NCBI RefSeq assembly: GCF_041675725.1
Contig: NZ_JBAYTI010000099.1
Span: forward strand, 1-7,168
From: Castellaniella sp041675725
GTDB taxonomy: Bacteria > Pseudomonadota > Gammaproteobacteria > Burkholderiales > Burkholderiaceae_B
DNA length: 7,168 nt
Direction of reading: 5' to 3'
Of this stretch, positions 1-6,403 are shown in pieces. Under the pieces are notes generated by a model that worked only from the letters and a program-made list of their open reading frames with translations, made no database searches and was not told the origin of the DNA. How positions within the stretch are numbered: position 1 is the stretch's first letter; the number at the start of each line of letters is the position of its first letter. A program made the position numbers and the translations under genes.

Positions 1-1840
1 CACCAAGCTCGAACGGCTCGAATACGCCACCAAGGCCGAGCAGCAAGCCGAGTCCTTTCGCAAGATGCTGCTGGCCATGTCGCGCGACGTGCGCGTCATC
101 CTCATCAAGCTGGCCGACCGGCTGCACAACATGCGCACGCTGGATGCCGTGGCCCCCGAAAAACGCCGCCGCATCGCGCGCGAAACGCTCGACATCTACA
201 CCCCCATCGCCCATCGCCTGGGCCTGAACAGCCTCTTTCGCGAGCTCGAAGACCGCTGTTTCAAGGCCATGTACCCCAACCGCTACGACGTGCTCTACAA
301 GGCGATGATGGCGGCACGCGGCAACCGCCGCGAAGTCATCGGCAAGATCGCCGACGCCGTGCGCACCGCCCTGCCGGCGGCCGGGCTGGATGCCGAAGTC
401 AGCGGGCGCGAAAAATCGCTCTACGGCATCTACAAGAAGATGGTCCAGCAAAAGAAATCATTTTCCGACGTGCTGGACATCTACGGCTTTCGCGTGGTGG
501 TGCACACGCTGCCCGAATGCTACCTGGCGCTGGGTACGCTGCATCAGCTGTATCGCCCGGTGCCAGGCAAGTTCAAAGACTACATCGCCATCCCCAAGAT
601 CAACGGCTACCAGTCGCTGCACACCACCCTGATCGGCCCCTACGGTACCCCGGTCGAGTTCCAGTTTCGCACGCGCGAAATGGATCACGTAGCCGAAGAA
701 GGCGTGGCCTCGCACTGGCTGTACAAAGAGCAGGGCACCTCGCTCAACGACCTGCAAAAACGGACCCACCAGTGGCTGCAATCGCTGCTCGACATCCAGG
801 GCCAGACGGGCGATTCGGGCGAATTCCTCGAACACGTCAAGATCGACCTGTTCCCCGATGCAGTCTATGTCTTTACCCCGCAGGGCAAGATCCTGTCGCT
901 GCCGCGCGGCGCCACCCCCGTGGATTTTGCCTACGCCATCCACACCGACGTGGGCAACCACGCCGTGGCCTGCAAGATCAACGGGGATTTCGCGCCGCTG
1001 CGCACCGAGCTGCACAGCGGCGACGCGGTGGAGATCATCACCTCGGCCGCTTCGCGGCCCAGCGCCCAGTGGCTCAATTACGTGCGCACCGGCCGGGCGC
1101 GCTCCGAGATCCGCCACTATCTGCGCACCGAGCGCTACGAAGAATCCGTGGCTTTCGGGCGCCGGCTGCTCAACCAGGCCTTCGACCAGCTCGCCATCCC
1201 CTACCCGGCCGACGACGACCCCCAATGGGAGCGCCTGGCCAAGGGCTCGGGTGGCGCATCGCGCACCGAAATCCTGGCCGACATCGGCCTGGGCAAGCGC
1301 CTGGCCGCCGTGGTCGCCCGGCGCTTCGCGCCGGAAAACCCGATGCTGGAAACCACCGCCATGGCGGTAGATGAATACACCTCAGCCACCAGCGCGCCCA
1401 TCGTCATCCACGGCAACGAAGGCCAGGCCGTGCAGCTGGCCCCCTGTTGCGGGCCGCTGCCGGGCGATGCGATCATCGGCGGCATCCGTCTGGGCCATGG
1501 GCTGGTGGTGCACATGGCCGATTGCCCGGTGGCCAAGCGCCAGCAGGCCAAAGAACCCGAGCGCTGGATCCCCGTGATCTGGGATACGAACACGGCGCGC
1601 CACCTGACCACGCGTCTGGACCTGATGGTCATCAACGAGCGCGGGGTGCTGGGCCGTCTGGCGGCCGAGATCACCGACGCCGATTCGAACATCGTGCAGC
1701 TCACCATGCCCGACGAAGCCGCGGCCACCGCCCTGCTGCACCTGACGGTACAGGTCGACAGCCGCAAGCACCTGGCCCAGGTGATCCGCGCCATCCGGCA
1801 CGTACCGCAGGTACAGAAAATCACCCGGGCCAAGGGCTGA
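1..1840 (+). CDS. spoT: Bifunctional (p)ppGpp synthetase/hydrolase SpoT/Rel (5' end off window)
   Basis: This enzyme makes and degrades the alarmone (p)ppGpp in the cytoplasm (stringent response). The frame is open from base 2 to a TGA at 1838-1840, giving 612 visible codons; roughly the first 100-150 residues are missing, including the HDxxED part of the hydrolase site. Visible in order: the end of the HD domain with LADRLHNMRTL, whose Asp (codon 116-118) and Asn match hydrolase-site residues; the synthetase domain (SGREKSLYGIYKK, LDIYGFR, GKFKDYIAIPK, GYQSLHT, VEFQFRT); a TGS domain (about 860-1045, VYVFTPQG to DAVEIITS); the cysteine-bearing zinc-finger-like segment (APCCGPLPGD to HMADC, about 1437-1537); and a C-terminal ACT domain (about 1613-1837). 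KFKD resembles the RxKD signature of bifunctional enzymes rather than the ExDD of RelA. In relatives the gene often follows gmk-rpoZ, which would lie off-window. It converges on ppiD. Confidence 0.97.
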   Translation, partial: TKLERLEYATKAEQQAESFRKMLLAMSRDVRVILIKLADRLHNMRTLDAVAPEKRRRIARETLDIYTPIAHRLGLNSLFRELEDRCFKAMYPNRYDVLYKAMMAARGNRREVIGKIADAVRTALPAAGLDAEVSGREKSLYGIYKKMVQQKKSFSDVLDIYGFRVVVHTLPECYLALGTLHQLYRPVPGKFKDYIAIPKINGYQSLHTTLIGPYGTPVEFQFRTREMDHVAEEGVASHWLYKEQGTSLNDLQKRTHQWLQSLLDIQGQTGDSGEFLEHVKIDLFPDAVYVFTPQGKILSLPRGATPVDFAYAIHTDVGNHAVACKINGDFAPLRTELHSGDAVEIITSAASRPSAQWLNYVRTGRARSEIRHYLRTERYEESVAFGRRLLNQAFDQLAIPYPADDDPQWERLAKGSGGASRTEILADIGLGKRLAAVVARRFAPENPMLETTAMAVDEYTSATSAPIVIHGNEGQAVQLAPCCGPLPGDAIIGGIRLGHGLVVHMADCPVAKRQQAKEPERWIPVIWDTNTARHLTTRLDLMVINERGVLGRLAAEITDADSNIVQLTMPDEAAATALLHLTVQVDSRKHLAQVIRAIRHVPQVQKITRAKG

Positions 1841-1868
1841 AACACCCCCGAACTCCCGAAGCGCTGCG

Positions 1869-1898
1869 CAGGCGCGGCGGCTGCCTTGGCGGCGCCTG
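1869..1898. other. GC stem-loop in the spoT/ppiD convergent spacer
   Basis: CAGGCGC (1869-1875) pairs perfectly with GCGCCTG (1892-1898) around a 16-base loop. It lies 28 bases past the spoT stop and 37 bases past the ppiD stop, where a two-way terminator would be expected. Neither strand has a T-tract after the stem, so it does not fit a classical intrinsic terminator. It could only slow polymerase, or be chance in GC-rich DNA. Confidence 0.4.
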
Positions 1899-1937
1899 GC
1901 TTGATTGCCGGCACCGCCTGGCTGCTGCCGCCTGGCT
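1893..1937. repeat. Three direct copies of CGCCTGGCT
   Basis: The 9-mer CGCCTGGCT occurs at 1893-1901, 1915-1923 and 1929-1937, with start-to-start spacings of 22 and 14 bases. The first copy overlaps the right arm of the neighbouring stem-loop, and the last runs two bases into the ppiD stop codon (TAG on the minus strand). Spacing is irregular, so this is not a tandem array. It may be relics of duplication in an unconstrained spacer, or degenerate former coding sequence: read on the minus strand, the region is Ala/Gly/Pro-like. Confidence 0.7.
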
Positions 1938-3891
1938 ACTGCCCGCCGATCCCCTCGGCCACGACCTTGCGGCCCTCGTCGGTGATCTGCACACCCAGCT
2001 GCTCGCGCAAGCGCGCCAGCACGGCCTGTTCTTCGAGGCCGCCCCAGACCTGCGCCAACTGCGCGCCCAACCCCGCCAAGGCGGGCTGATCCGGCGAGCC
2101 AGGCTGGACCCCGTCGAGCTGGACGATAGCATAGGCCTGCGACAGGGTGACGCCGCCATAACCGGGCACGCTCTGATCGGGCACGGCAAACGCTTTTTCA
2201 AGAATGGCCTGGGATACGCCACCCGGATCCATCCGGCTGACGGTGACAGGCGCCTGGAAGCCCGTGGCTTCGTCGCCCTTTTCCAGCCCGGTCAGAACCT
2301 GCTCGCCTTCTTCGCGGGCAGCCGCCAGCGCCCGCTCGTCTACCAGACGGTCGCGGATCTGATCCTGCACCAGATCGAGCGTCGGCACGTGAGCGGGGGT
2401 GACATCGGCCACGCGCACCACCGCCATCGTGTCGGGCGAAATCTCGATCACGCCGGAGTTCTGGCGATCGGTGTAGACCGACGGGCTGAACAAGGCCTGG
2501 CGCACGCGCACATCGCCCAGAATGGCGGCGTCTGTACCGTCTGCGGCCGCATCCGGCGTATGGGACTCGGCCCCCGGCAACAGGCGGTCGCGGCTGATGG
2601 CGCTGGCGTGGCGCACCACCAGGCCCAGTTCTTTGGCCGCCGGCTCGAGGCTGGACGGTTCATCGTAGACCAGGCCGGTCAGGCGCGTGGCCATGTCGGC
2701 AAAGCGCTCGGCCGCCAGCTGCTGGCGGACTTCGTCCTCGATCTTGGCGCGGGCCTCTTCGAAGGATTCGCCTTTTTCAGGCTGCTGTTCGTCGATCTTG
2801 AACACGTGATAGCCGTCCGGCCCCTTGACCGGATCGGAGATCTCGCCCGCCTGGAGGGCGAATACCGCCTGCTCGAGCGCCGCGGGCAGCGAACCGTGCT
2901 GCATCCAGCCCAGGCGCCCGCCGTCGCGGGCGCTGCCCGCGTCTTGCGATTCGGCGCGGGCGAGGTCGGCGAATTTGGCCGGCTCGGCACGGGCCTGGCG
3001 GGCCAGGTCTTCGGCCTGCGCGCGCGCGGCCTGATCGGCGTCGGGCGATGCATCCGCGGGCACTTTCACCAGAATGTGGCTGACGTTCGCCCGCGCCGGC
3101 GTCACGTAGCGCGCCTTGTTCTGTTCGTAGTATTCCTTGAGCTGGGATTCTTCGACGGCCGGTACCGAGGCCTTGGCCGCGGCCTCGTCCAGCACAAGAT
3201 AATCGGCCGACACCTGCTCGGGCAGGCGCAGGGCATCCTGGTGGCTGTCATACCAGGCCTGGATGTCGGCCTCGGACACCTCGATCTGGTCGCGGTGCGC
3301 GGCGGCCTGGAAAAAGCGCAGGCGGATGGTGCGCTGTTCTGTCAGGGCGCGCTTGATGTGCTCGAGCACCGGTTCGGGCAAGCGCGCCGTATCGCGCACC
3401 GGGCCCAGCACCGTGTCGAGTGCCAGTTCGGCGCGCTGCCCGGCTTCGAAATCGCGCGGCGACAGGCCATAGCTGGCCAGGATGTCGTTGTAGCGCTCGG
3501 GTGAAAACTGGCCGTCGACCTGCAGTTGCGGCATTGAGGCGATCGCGCCGCGCAAGGTGGCGTCTGACACGCTGAAATGATTCTTGGACGCCACCGCGAT
3601 CTGAACCTGGCGATCGATCAGCTGGTCGAGCAGGGCCTGGCGCGCCTGCGGATTGTCGAGCATGGCGGGGTCGAACCGGCCCTGGGTGCTTTCCTGCATC
3701 TGCTGCAGCTGGTTGCGCTGGGCCTCGGTGAAGGCTTCACGCTGGACCTCTGACTGATCGACCACCGCCAGAGCGGCATCGGCCGTGACGAACGAGTAGC
3801 CACTGACCCCCAGGAACACGAACGATGGGACCACCAGCACCAGAAGGATCAGCTGCATCAGGCGCTGATGCGTGCGGATAAAATCGAACAT
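1936..3891 (-). CDS. ppiD: PpiD, membrane-anchored periplasmic chaperone with parvulin-type PPIase domain
   Basis: PpiD assists folding of secreted proteins as they leave the Sec translocon; the protein is held in the inner membrane with its bulk in the periplasm. The chosen start gives 651 residues (E. coli PpiD has 623). MFDFIRTHQRLMQ is followed by one hydrophobic segment (about residues 11-33), then a SurA-like N-terminal chaperone region (about 45-200), a parvulin domain (about 267-367, NVSHILVKVP, SARDGGRLGWMQHG, AVFALQAGEISDPV, GYHVFKI) and a C-terminal chaperone half ending EGIGGQ. The frame is open 14 codons further upstream, but those residues lack the family N-terminus, and AGGTGA lies 7 bases before the ATG at 3891. 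The E. coli parvulin domain is reported to have little or no isomerase activity; activity here cannot be judged. It is probably monocistronic: spoT converges on it and ugpQ diverges from it. SurA is the alternative but lacks this membrane anchor. Confidence 0.95.
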   Translation of the reverse strand: MFDFIRTHQRLMQLILLVLVVPSFVFLGVSGYSFVTADAALAVVDQSEVQREAFTEAQRNQLQQMQESTQGRFDPAMLDNPQARQALLDQLIDRQVQIAVASKNHFSVSDATLRGAIASMPQLQVDGQFSPERYNDILASYGLSPRDFEAGQRAELALDTVLGPVRDTARLPEPVLEHIKRALTEQRTIRLRFFQAAAHRDQIEVSEADIQAWYDSHQDALRLPEQVSADYLVLDEAAAKASVPAVEESQLKEYYEQNKARYVTPARANVSHILVKVPADASPDADQAARAQAEDLARQARAEPAKFADLARAESQDAGSARDGGRLGWMQHGSLPAALEQAVFALQAGEISDPVKGPDGYHVFKIDEQQPEKGESFEEARAKIEDEVRQQLAAERFADMATRLTGLVYDEPSSLEPAAKELGLVVRHASAISRDRLLPGAESHTPDAAADGTDAAILGDVRVRQALFSPSVYTDRQNSGVIEISPDTMAVVRVADVTPAHVPTLDLVQDQIRDRLVDERALAAAREEGEQVLTGLEKGDEATGFQAPVTVSRMDPGGVSQAILEKAFAVPDQSVPGYGGVTLSQAYAIVQLDGVQPGSPDQPALAGLGAQLAQVWGGLEEQAVLARLREQLGVQITDEGRKVVAEGIGGQ

Positions 3892-3898
3892 GAGCGGC

Positions 3899-3904
3899 TC
3901 ACCT
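3899..3904 (-). promoter_or_regulatory. Ribosome binding site of ppiD
   Basis: AGGTGA on the minus strand, 7 bases before the ATG at 3889-3891. It is the best Shine-Dalgarno match in the window and supports the shorter ppiD start over the upstream in-frame ATG at 3933, which would put this site inside the coding region. Confidence 0.75.
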
Positions 3905-3951
3905 GCTGGAGACTCACGGCCCCAGGGCCGCATGTGGAAAATGATCCGAAG

Positions 3952-3980
3952 TTTAACATCCGTGCCGGGGAAATCATAAA
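3952..3980 (+). promoter_or_regulatory. Weak sigma70-like promoter candidate for ugpQ-rlmJ
   Basis: TTTAAC (3952-3957) and CATAAA (3975-3980) are separated by 17 bases. The -35 matches consensus at only three positions and the -10 at four. The position gives a leader of about 30 bases to the ugpQ ATG at 4016. The main support is that this is the only AT-rich patch in the 124-base divergent spacer (3892-4015). Confidence 0.25.
3973..3978 (-). promoter_or_regulatory. Candidate -10 box for ppiD, overlapping the ugpQ -10 candidate
   Basis: TATGAT on the minus strand matches the TATAAT consensus at five of six positions and would give ppiD a leader of about 75 bases. At 17-base spacing the -35 position reads only GAGAGA, inside the CT tract before ugpQ, so a good -35 is absent. 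The box shares bases 3975-3978 with the plus-strand -10 candidate; if both are real, the two promoters would compete for RNA polymerase. Confidence 0.25.
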
Positions 3981-4015
3981 ATCAGGCCGGTATCCTCTCT
4001 CTCTACCCTTTGAAA

Positions 4016-4771
4016 ATGCATGCGCCTCATCCTGCCTGGCCCTGGCCCGATCGCATCGCCCACCGCGGCGGCGGCACGCTGGCCCCTGAAAATACGTTGG
4101 CGGCCGTACGGGCCGGCGCCGAAGCCGGTTTCCGCATGGTCGAGTTCGACGTCAAGCTGAGCGCCGACGGCATCCCGTTCCTGCTGCACGACGACGGCGT
4201 CGCGCGCACCTCCAACGGCCAGGGCCTGGCCAGCGCGCTCAGTTGGGCCGACCTGAGCCAAATGGACTTCGGCAGCTGGCACGGGCCCGGGTTCGCCGGC
4301 GAGCCGGCCCCCTCGCTGTACGCCGTCGCGCGCTACGCCGTGGCCCAGGGCCTGCACTGCAACATCGAAATCAAGCCGGAAACCGGGCATGACGCGCACA
4401 CCGGGCAGGTGGTCGCCCACGCCGCCCGGCAATGGTGGGCCGGCGCCGGCCTGCCGCCGCTGCTGTCGTCATTCTCGGAAACAGCGCTTGCCGCAGCGCA
4501 ACAGGCGGCGCCCGAGCTGCCCCGGGCCCTGCTCATCGAAGGCCCGGTACCACCCGACTGGCGCGCGCGCCTGCACCGGCTGGGCGCCATCGGGCTGAAT
4601 CTGGCCGACGCACAGGCCGACGCCGCCACGGTGCGTCGCATCCTGGCGGCCGGCGCCACGGTGGCGGTATGGACCGTCAACGAGCCCGCACGCGCCGACG
4701 AGCTGCTTTCCTGGGGCTGCCAGGCCGTTTTCACCGATGCGCTGCACGCCCTGCGCACGCCGCAGGCCTGA
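4016..4771 (+). CDS. ugpQ: Cytoplasmic glycerophosphodiester phosphodiesterase (UgpQ type)
   Basis: It hydrolyses glycerophosphodiesters (deacylated phospholipid head groups) to glycerol-3-phosphate and an alcohol. The 251 residues form a single GDPD TIM barrel: RIAHRGGGTLAPENT (catalytic His16, Arg17), MVEFDVKLSADG (metal ligands Glu43, Asp45), FLLHDD (catalytic His58), CNIEIKPETG (Glu118, Lys120), then VAVWTVNEP and QAVFTDALHAL at the barrel end. There is no signal peptide, which points to the cytosolic UgpQ branch rather than periplasmic GlpQ, and the length (about 250) agrees. An in-frame TTG at 4010 is possible, but the ATG at 4016 is the natural choice. Neither has a clear Shine-Dalgarno; a CT-rich tract (3994-4004) lies upstream instead. 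rlmJ follows after 7 bases, so the two are probably co-transcribed. No ugp transport genes are nearby. Confidence 0.95.
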   Translation: MHAPHPAWPWPDRIAHRGGGTLAPENTLAAVRAGAEAGFRMVEFDVKLSADGIPFLLHDDGVARTSNGQGLASALSWADLSQMDFGSWHGPGFAGEPAPSLYAVARYAVAQGLHCNIEIKPETGHDAHTGQVVAHAARQWWAGAGLPPLLSSFSETALAAAQQAAPELPRALLIEGPVPPDWRARLHRLGAIGLNLADAQADAATVRRILAAGATVAVWTVNEPARADELLSWGCQAVFTDALHALRTPQA

Positions 4772-4778
4772 ATCCCCC

Positions 4779-5660
4779 ATGTTCAGCTACCGCCACGCCT
4801 TTCACGCCGGCAATCACGGCGACGTGCTCAAGCACACGATCCTGGTGCAGATCCTCGACTACCTGAAGCGCAAGGACACGCCGTTCTGGGTGATCGACAC
4901 CCACGCGGGCGCCGGCCTGTACGCGCTCGACGGCCCCTGGGCCCGCCAAAGCGGCGAAGCCGCTGCGGGCGTGGCGCGGCTGCGCACCCGCCCGAATCCG
5001 CCCGTGCTGGTGCAACGTTACTTGCAAGCGCTGCAGGCCTTCAGCGACCCGCCGGGCCGCGATACCCTGTATCCAGGTTCGCCCGCCCTCGCCGTCCGTG
5101 CCTTGCGCGCGCACGATCACCTGCACCTGTTCGAGTGGCACCCCACGGAAATCGACGTGCTGCACCAGACGCTCGAACGGCTGGACGCCGACCCGCGCCG
5201 GGTCGGGATCCGCCATGCCGACGGCTTTGCCGGCCTGGCCGCGCTGCTGCCCCCGCCGCCACGGCGGGGGCTCATCCTGATCGACCCGTCCTACGAGGAC
5301 AAGAACGACTACCGCAAGGTCCTGAATGCCGTACGCGCCGGCCTGCAGCGCTTTGCCCAGGGTTGCTACATGATCTGGTACCCGCTGGTGCAACGGGTGC
5401 AGGCCACCGAGATGGCCCGCGCGCTCGAGCGCCTGCCGGTCAACTGGCTGCATGCTACGCTGCGGGTGCGCAAGCCGTCGGCCGATGGCCTGGGCCTGCA
5501 TGGCAGCGGCGTGTTCGTCATCAACCCGCCCTATACCCTGCACGGCGAACTGCGCACGGCCCTGCCCTGGCTGGCGCAGACCCTGGCCCAGGACGCCCAG
5601 GCCGGCTACGCGCTGCGCAGCGGCACGGCGCCTCAGAAGCGCTCGCCCGGGCGCAAGTAG
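4779..5660 (+). CDS. rlmJ: 23S rRNA (adenine2030-N6)-methyltransferase RlmJ
   Basis: It transfers a methyl group from S-adenosylmethionine to N6 of A2030 in 23S rRNA. The 293 residues (E. coli RlmJ: 280) begin MFSYRHAFHAGNHGDVLKH, the family signature, which fixes the start 14 codons inside a longer open frame. Further motifs are the SAM-site IDTHAGAGLY (39-48), YPGSP (98-102), the LFEWHPTE segment (117-124), the catalytic LILIDPSYEDKNDY (165-178, Asp169), IWYPL (199-203) and VFVINPPYTL (245-254). The motif is DPSYE rather than the DPPYE of E. coli; Ser is, to my knowledge, common in this family. A PPPP run (158-161) just before the catalytic strand coincides with a strong hairpin in the message. 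There is no visible Shine-Dalgarno, so translation may be coupled to ugpQ, which stops 7 bases upstream. The basic tail (QKRSPGRK) is encoded where the gene overlaps rluF. Confidence 0.96.
   Translation: MFSYRHAFHAGNHGDVLKHTILVQILDYLKRKDTPFWVIDTHAGAGLYALDGPWARQSGEAAAGVARLRTRPNPPVLVQRYLQALQAFSDPPGRDTLYPGSPALAVRALRAHDHLHLFEWHPTEIDVLHQTLERLDADPRRVGIRHADGFAGLAALLPPPPRRGLILIDPSYEDKNDYRKVLNAVRAGLQRFAQGCYMIWYPLVQRVQATEMARALERLPVNWLHATLRVRKPSADGLGLHGSGVFVINPPYTLHGELRTALPWLAQTLAQDAQAGYALRSGTAPQKRSPGRK
5249..5271 (+). repeat. Perfect 10-bp GC-only inverted repeat inside rlmJ
   Basis: GCCCCCGCCG (5249-5258) and CGGCGGGGGC (5262-5271) pair without mismatch around the 3-base loop CCA. In frame it encodes the Pro158-161 run and Arg-Arg-Gly directly before the catalytic LILIDPSYE strand. 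A ten-pair G-C stem would be very stable in RNA. GC-rich coding DNA yields shorter stems often, so chance remains possible. Confidence 0.7.
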
Positions 5661-6376
5661 CGCCAATGCCCCAAAGCCAGATCCCCCAGCGCCACCTGGC
5701 CCATGCGCACCCGCTTCAGGCCCACCACCGTCAGCCCGACCAGCGCACACATGCGACGTATCTGGCGCTTGCGCCCTTCGCGCAAGATGAAATGCAGCTG
5801 ATCCGCGTTTTGCCAACGCACCCGCGCCGGACGCAGGGCCCGGCCATCCAGCGTCAGGCCGTGGTTCAGCAGAGCCAGGCCGCCGTCCGCCAGGCGGCCC
5901 TGCACGCGCACCAGGTATTCTTTTTCGAGGGCCGAGTCCTCGCCGATCAGCTGGCGAGCCAAACGGCCATCCTGGGTCAGGACCAGCAGGCCCTGGGAAT
6001 CGATGTCCAGGCGCCCCGCCGGCGCCAGACCGCGCAGATGGGCGGGGTCGAAGGCGGGCCCGTGCACGCGGCCGGGCTGCTGGTTCTCGGGGCGGATCAG
6101 GGCCACCGCGGGCCGGTACCCTTTTTCGGTACCATGCGATACGTAGCCCACGGGCTTGTTCAGCAAAATGGTGACTTTATGCGCCTGGCGATGCTGTGCG
6201 GCGCGCTCGAGCACGATGCGCGCATCGGGCAGCGCCTTGCTGCCCAGTTCGCGTACGATGGCGCCGTCGACCCGCACCCAGCCCTGCTCGATGTAAGCGT
6301 CGGCCTCGCGCCGCGAACACAGGCCGCGCTGCGCCATCAACTTGGAAATTCGTACCCTGTCAATCATGACGCGCAT
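5633..6376 (-). CDS. rluF: RluF-like 23S rRNA pseudouridine synthase (RsuA family)
   Basis: It isomerises a uridine in structured RNA to pseudouridine; E. coli RluF acts on U2604 of 23S rRNA. The 247 residues have an N-terminal S4 RNA-binding domain (about 7-60, RISKLMAQRGLCSRREADAYI) and an RsuA-family catalytic domain: LLNKPVGYVS (71-80), GRLDIDSQGLLVLT with catalytic Asp124, EKEYLVRV (151-158) and GRKRQIRRMC (201-210). GRLDxDSQGL with EKEYLV fits RluF better than RsuA, RluB or RluE, but the exact target uridine is inferred. Compared with E. coli RluF (290 residues) it lacks the long basic tail and has an extra loop (about 95-119). The ATG at 6376 is preferred because GGGTGG lies 6 bases before it; the ATG at 6367 would give 244 residues. 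Its 3' end overlaps rlmJ by 28 bases, tail to tail. Confidence 0.9.
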   Translation of the reverse strand: MRVMIDRVRISKLMAQRGLCSRREADAYIEQGWVRVDGAIVRELGSKALPDARIVLERAAQHRQAHKVTILLNKPVGYVSHGTEKGYRPAVALIRPENQQPGRVHGPAFDPAHLRGLAPAGRLDIDSQGLLVLTQDGRLARQLIGEDSALEKEYLVRVQGRLADGGLALLNHGLTLDGRALRPARVRWQNADQLHFILREGRKRQIRRMCALVGLTVVGLKRVRMGQVALGDLALGHWRYLRPGERF

Positions 6377-6382
6377 TGTATT

Positions 6383-6388
6383 CCACCC
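6383..6388 (-). promoter_or_regulatory. Probable ribosome binding site of rluF
   Basis: GGGTGG on the minus strand lies 6 bases before the ATG at 6376 and 15 before the alternative ATG at 6367, so it favours the first. It is a partial match to the anti-Shine-Dalgarno complement. It falls in the 27-base gap between the rluF and ubiC starts (6377-6403), in which I see no convincing promoter for either gene. Confidence 0.45.
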
Positions 6389-6403
6389 GACGACCCCGAT
6401 CCG

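Noticed and set aside
458..1225. A 255-codon minus-strand open frame inside spoT
   Set aside because: It is antisense to well-conserved spoT domains, has no recognisable motif and has no ribosome site worth noting.
2914..2933. 8-bp GC inverted repeat in ppiD (GCGCCCGC with GCGGGCGC, 4-base loop)
   Set aside because: It encodes the conserved parvulin GGRLGW segment, and stems of this size are expected several times by chance in DNA of this composition.
1447..3504. A 685-codon open frame on the plus strand across the spoT 3' end and all of the ppiD coding region
   Set aside because: It is antisense to ppiD and out of frame with spoT. Its composition is the Arg/Gly/Leu-rich pattern expected from GC-rich shadow frames, and it shows no recognisable domain.
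5611..5622. 12-base palindrome CGCTGCGCAGCG near the rlmJ 3' end, considered as a terminator for rluF
   Set aside because: A palindrome without a spacer makes a poor hairpin, no T-tract follows on the minus strand, and it is ordinary GC-rich coding sequence.
6115..6133. GGTACC repeated around a 7-base spacer in rluF, resembling a hairpin with a T run
   Set aside because: The stem is only 6 bp, the T run is in the loop rather than after the stem, and it encodes the ordinary GTEKGYRP segment.
5135..6403. Upstream extension of the ubiC frame, open for over 400 codons
   Set aside because: It reads out of frame through rlmJ and antisense through rluF. UbiC homology begins only after the ATG at 6404, so the openness is a GC codon-bias effect.
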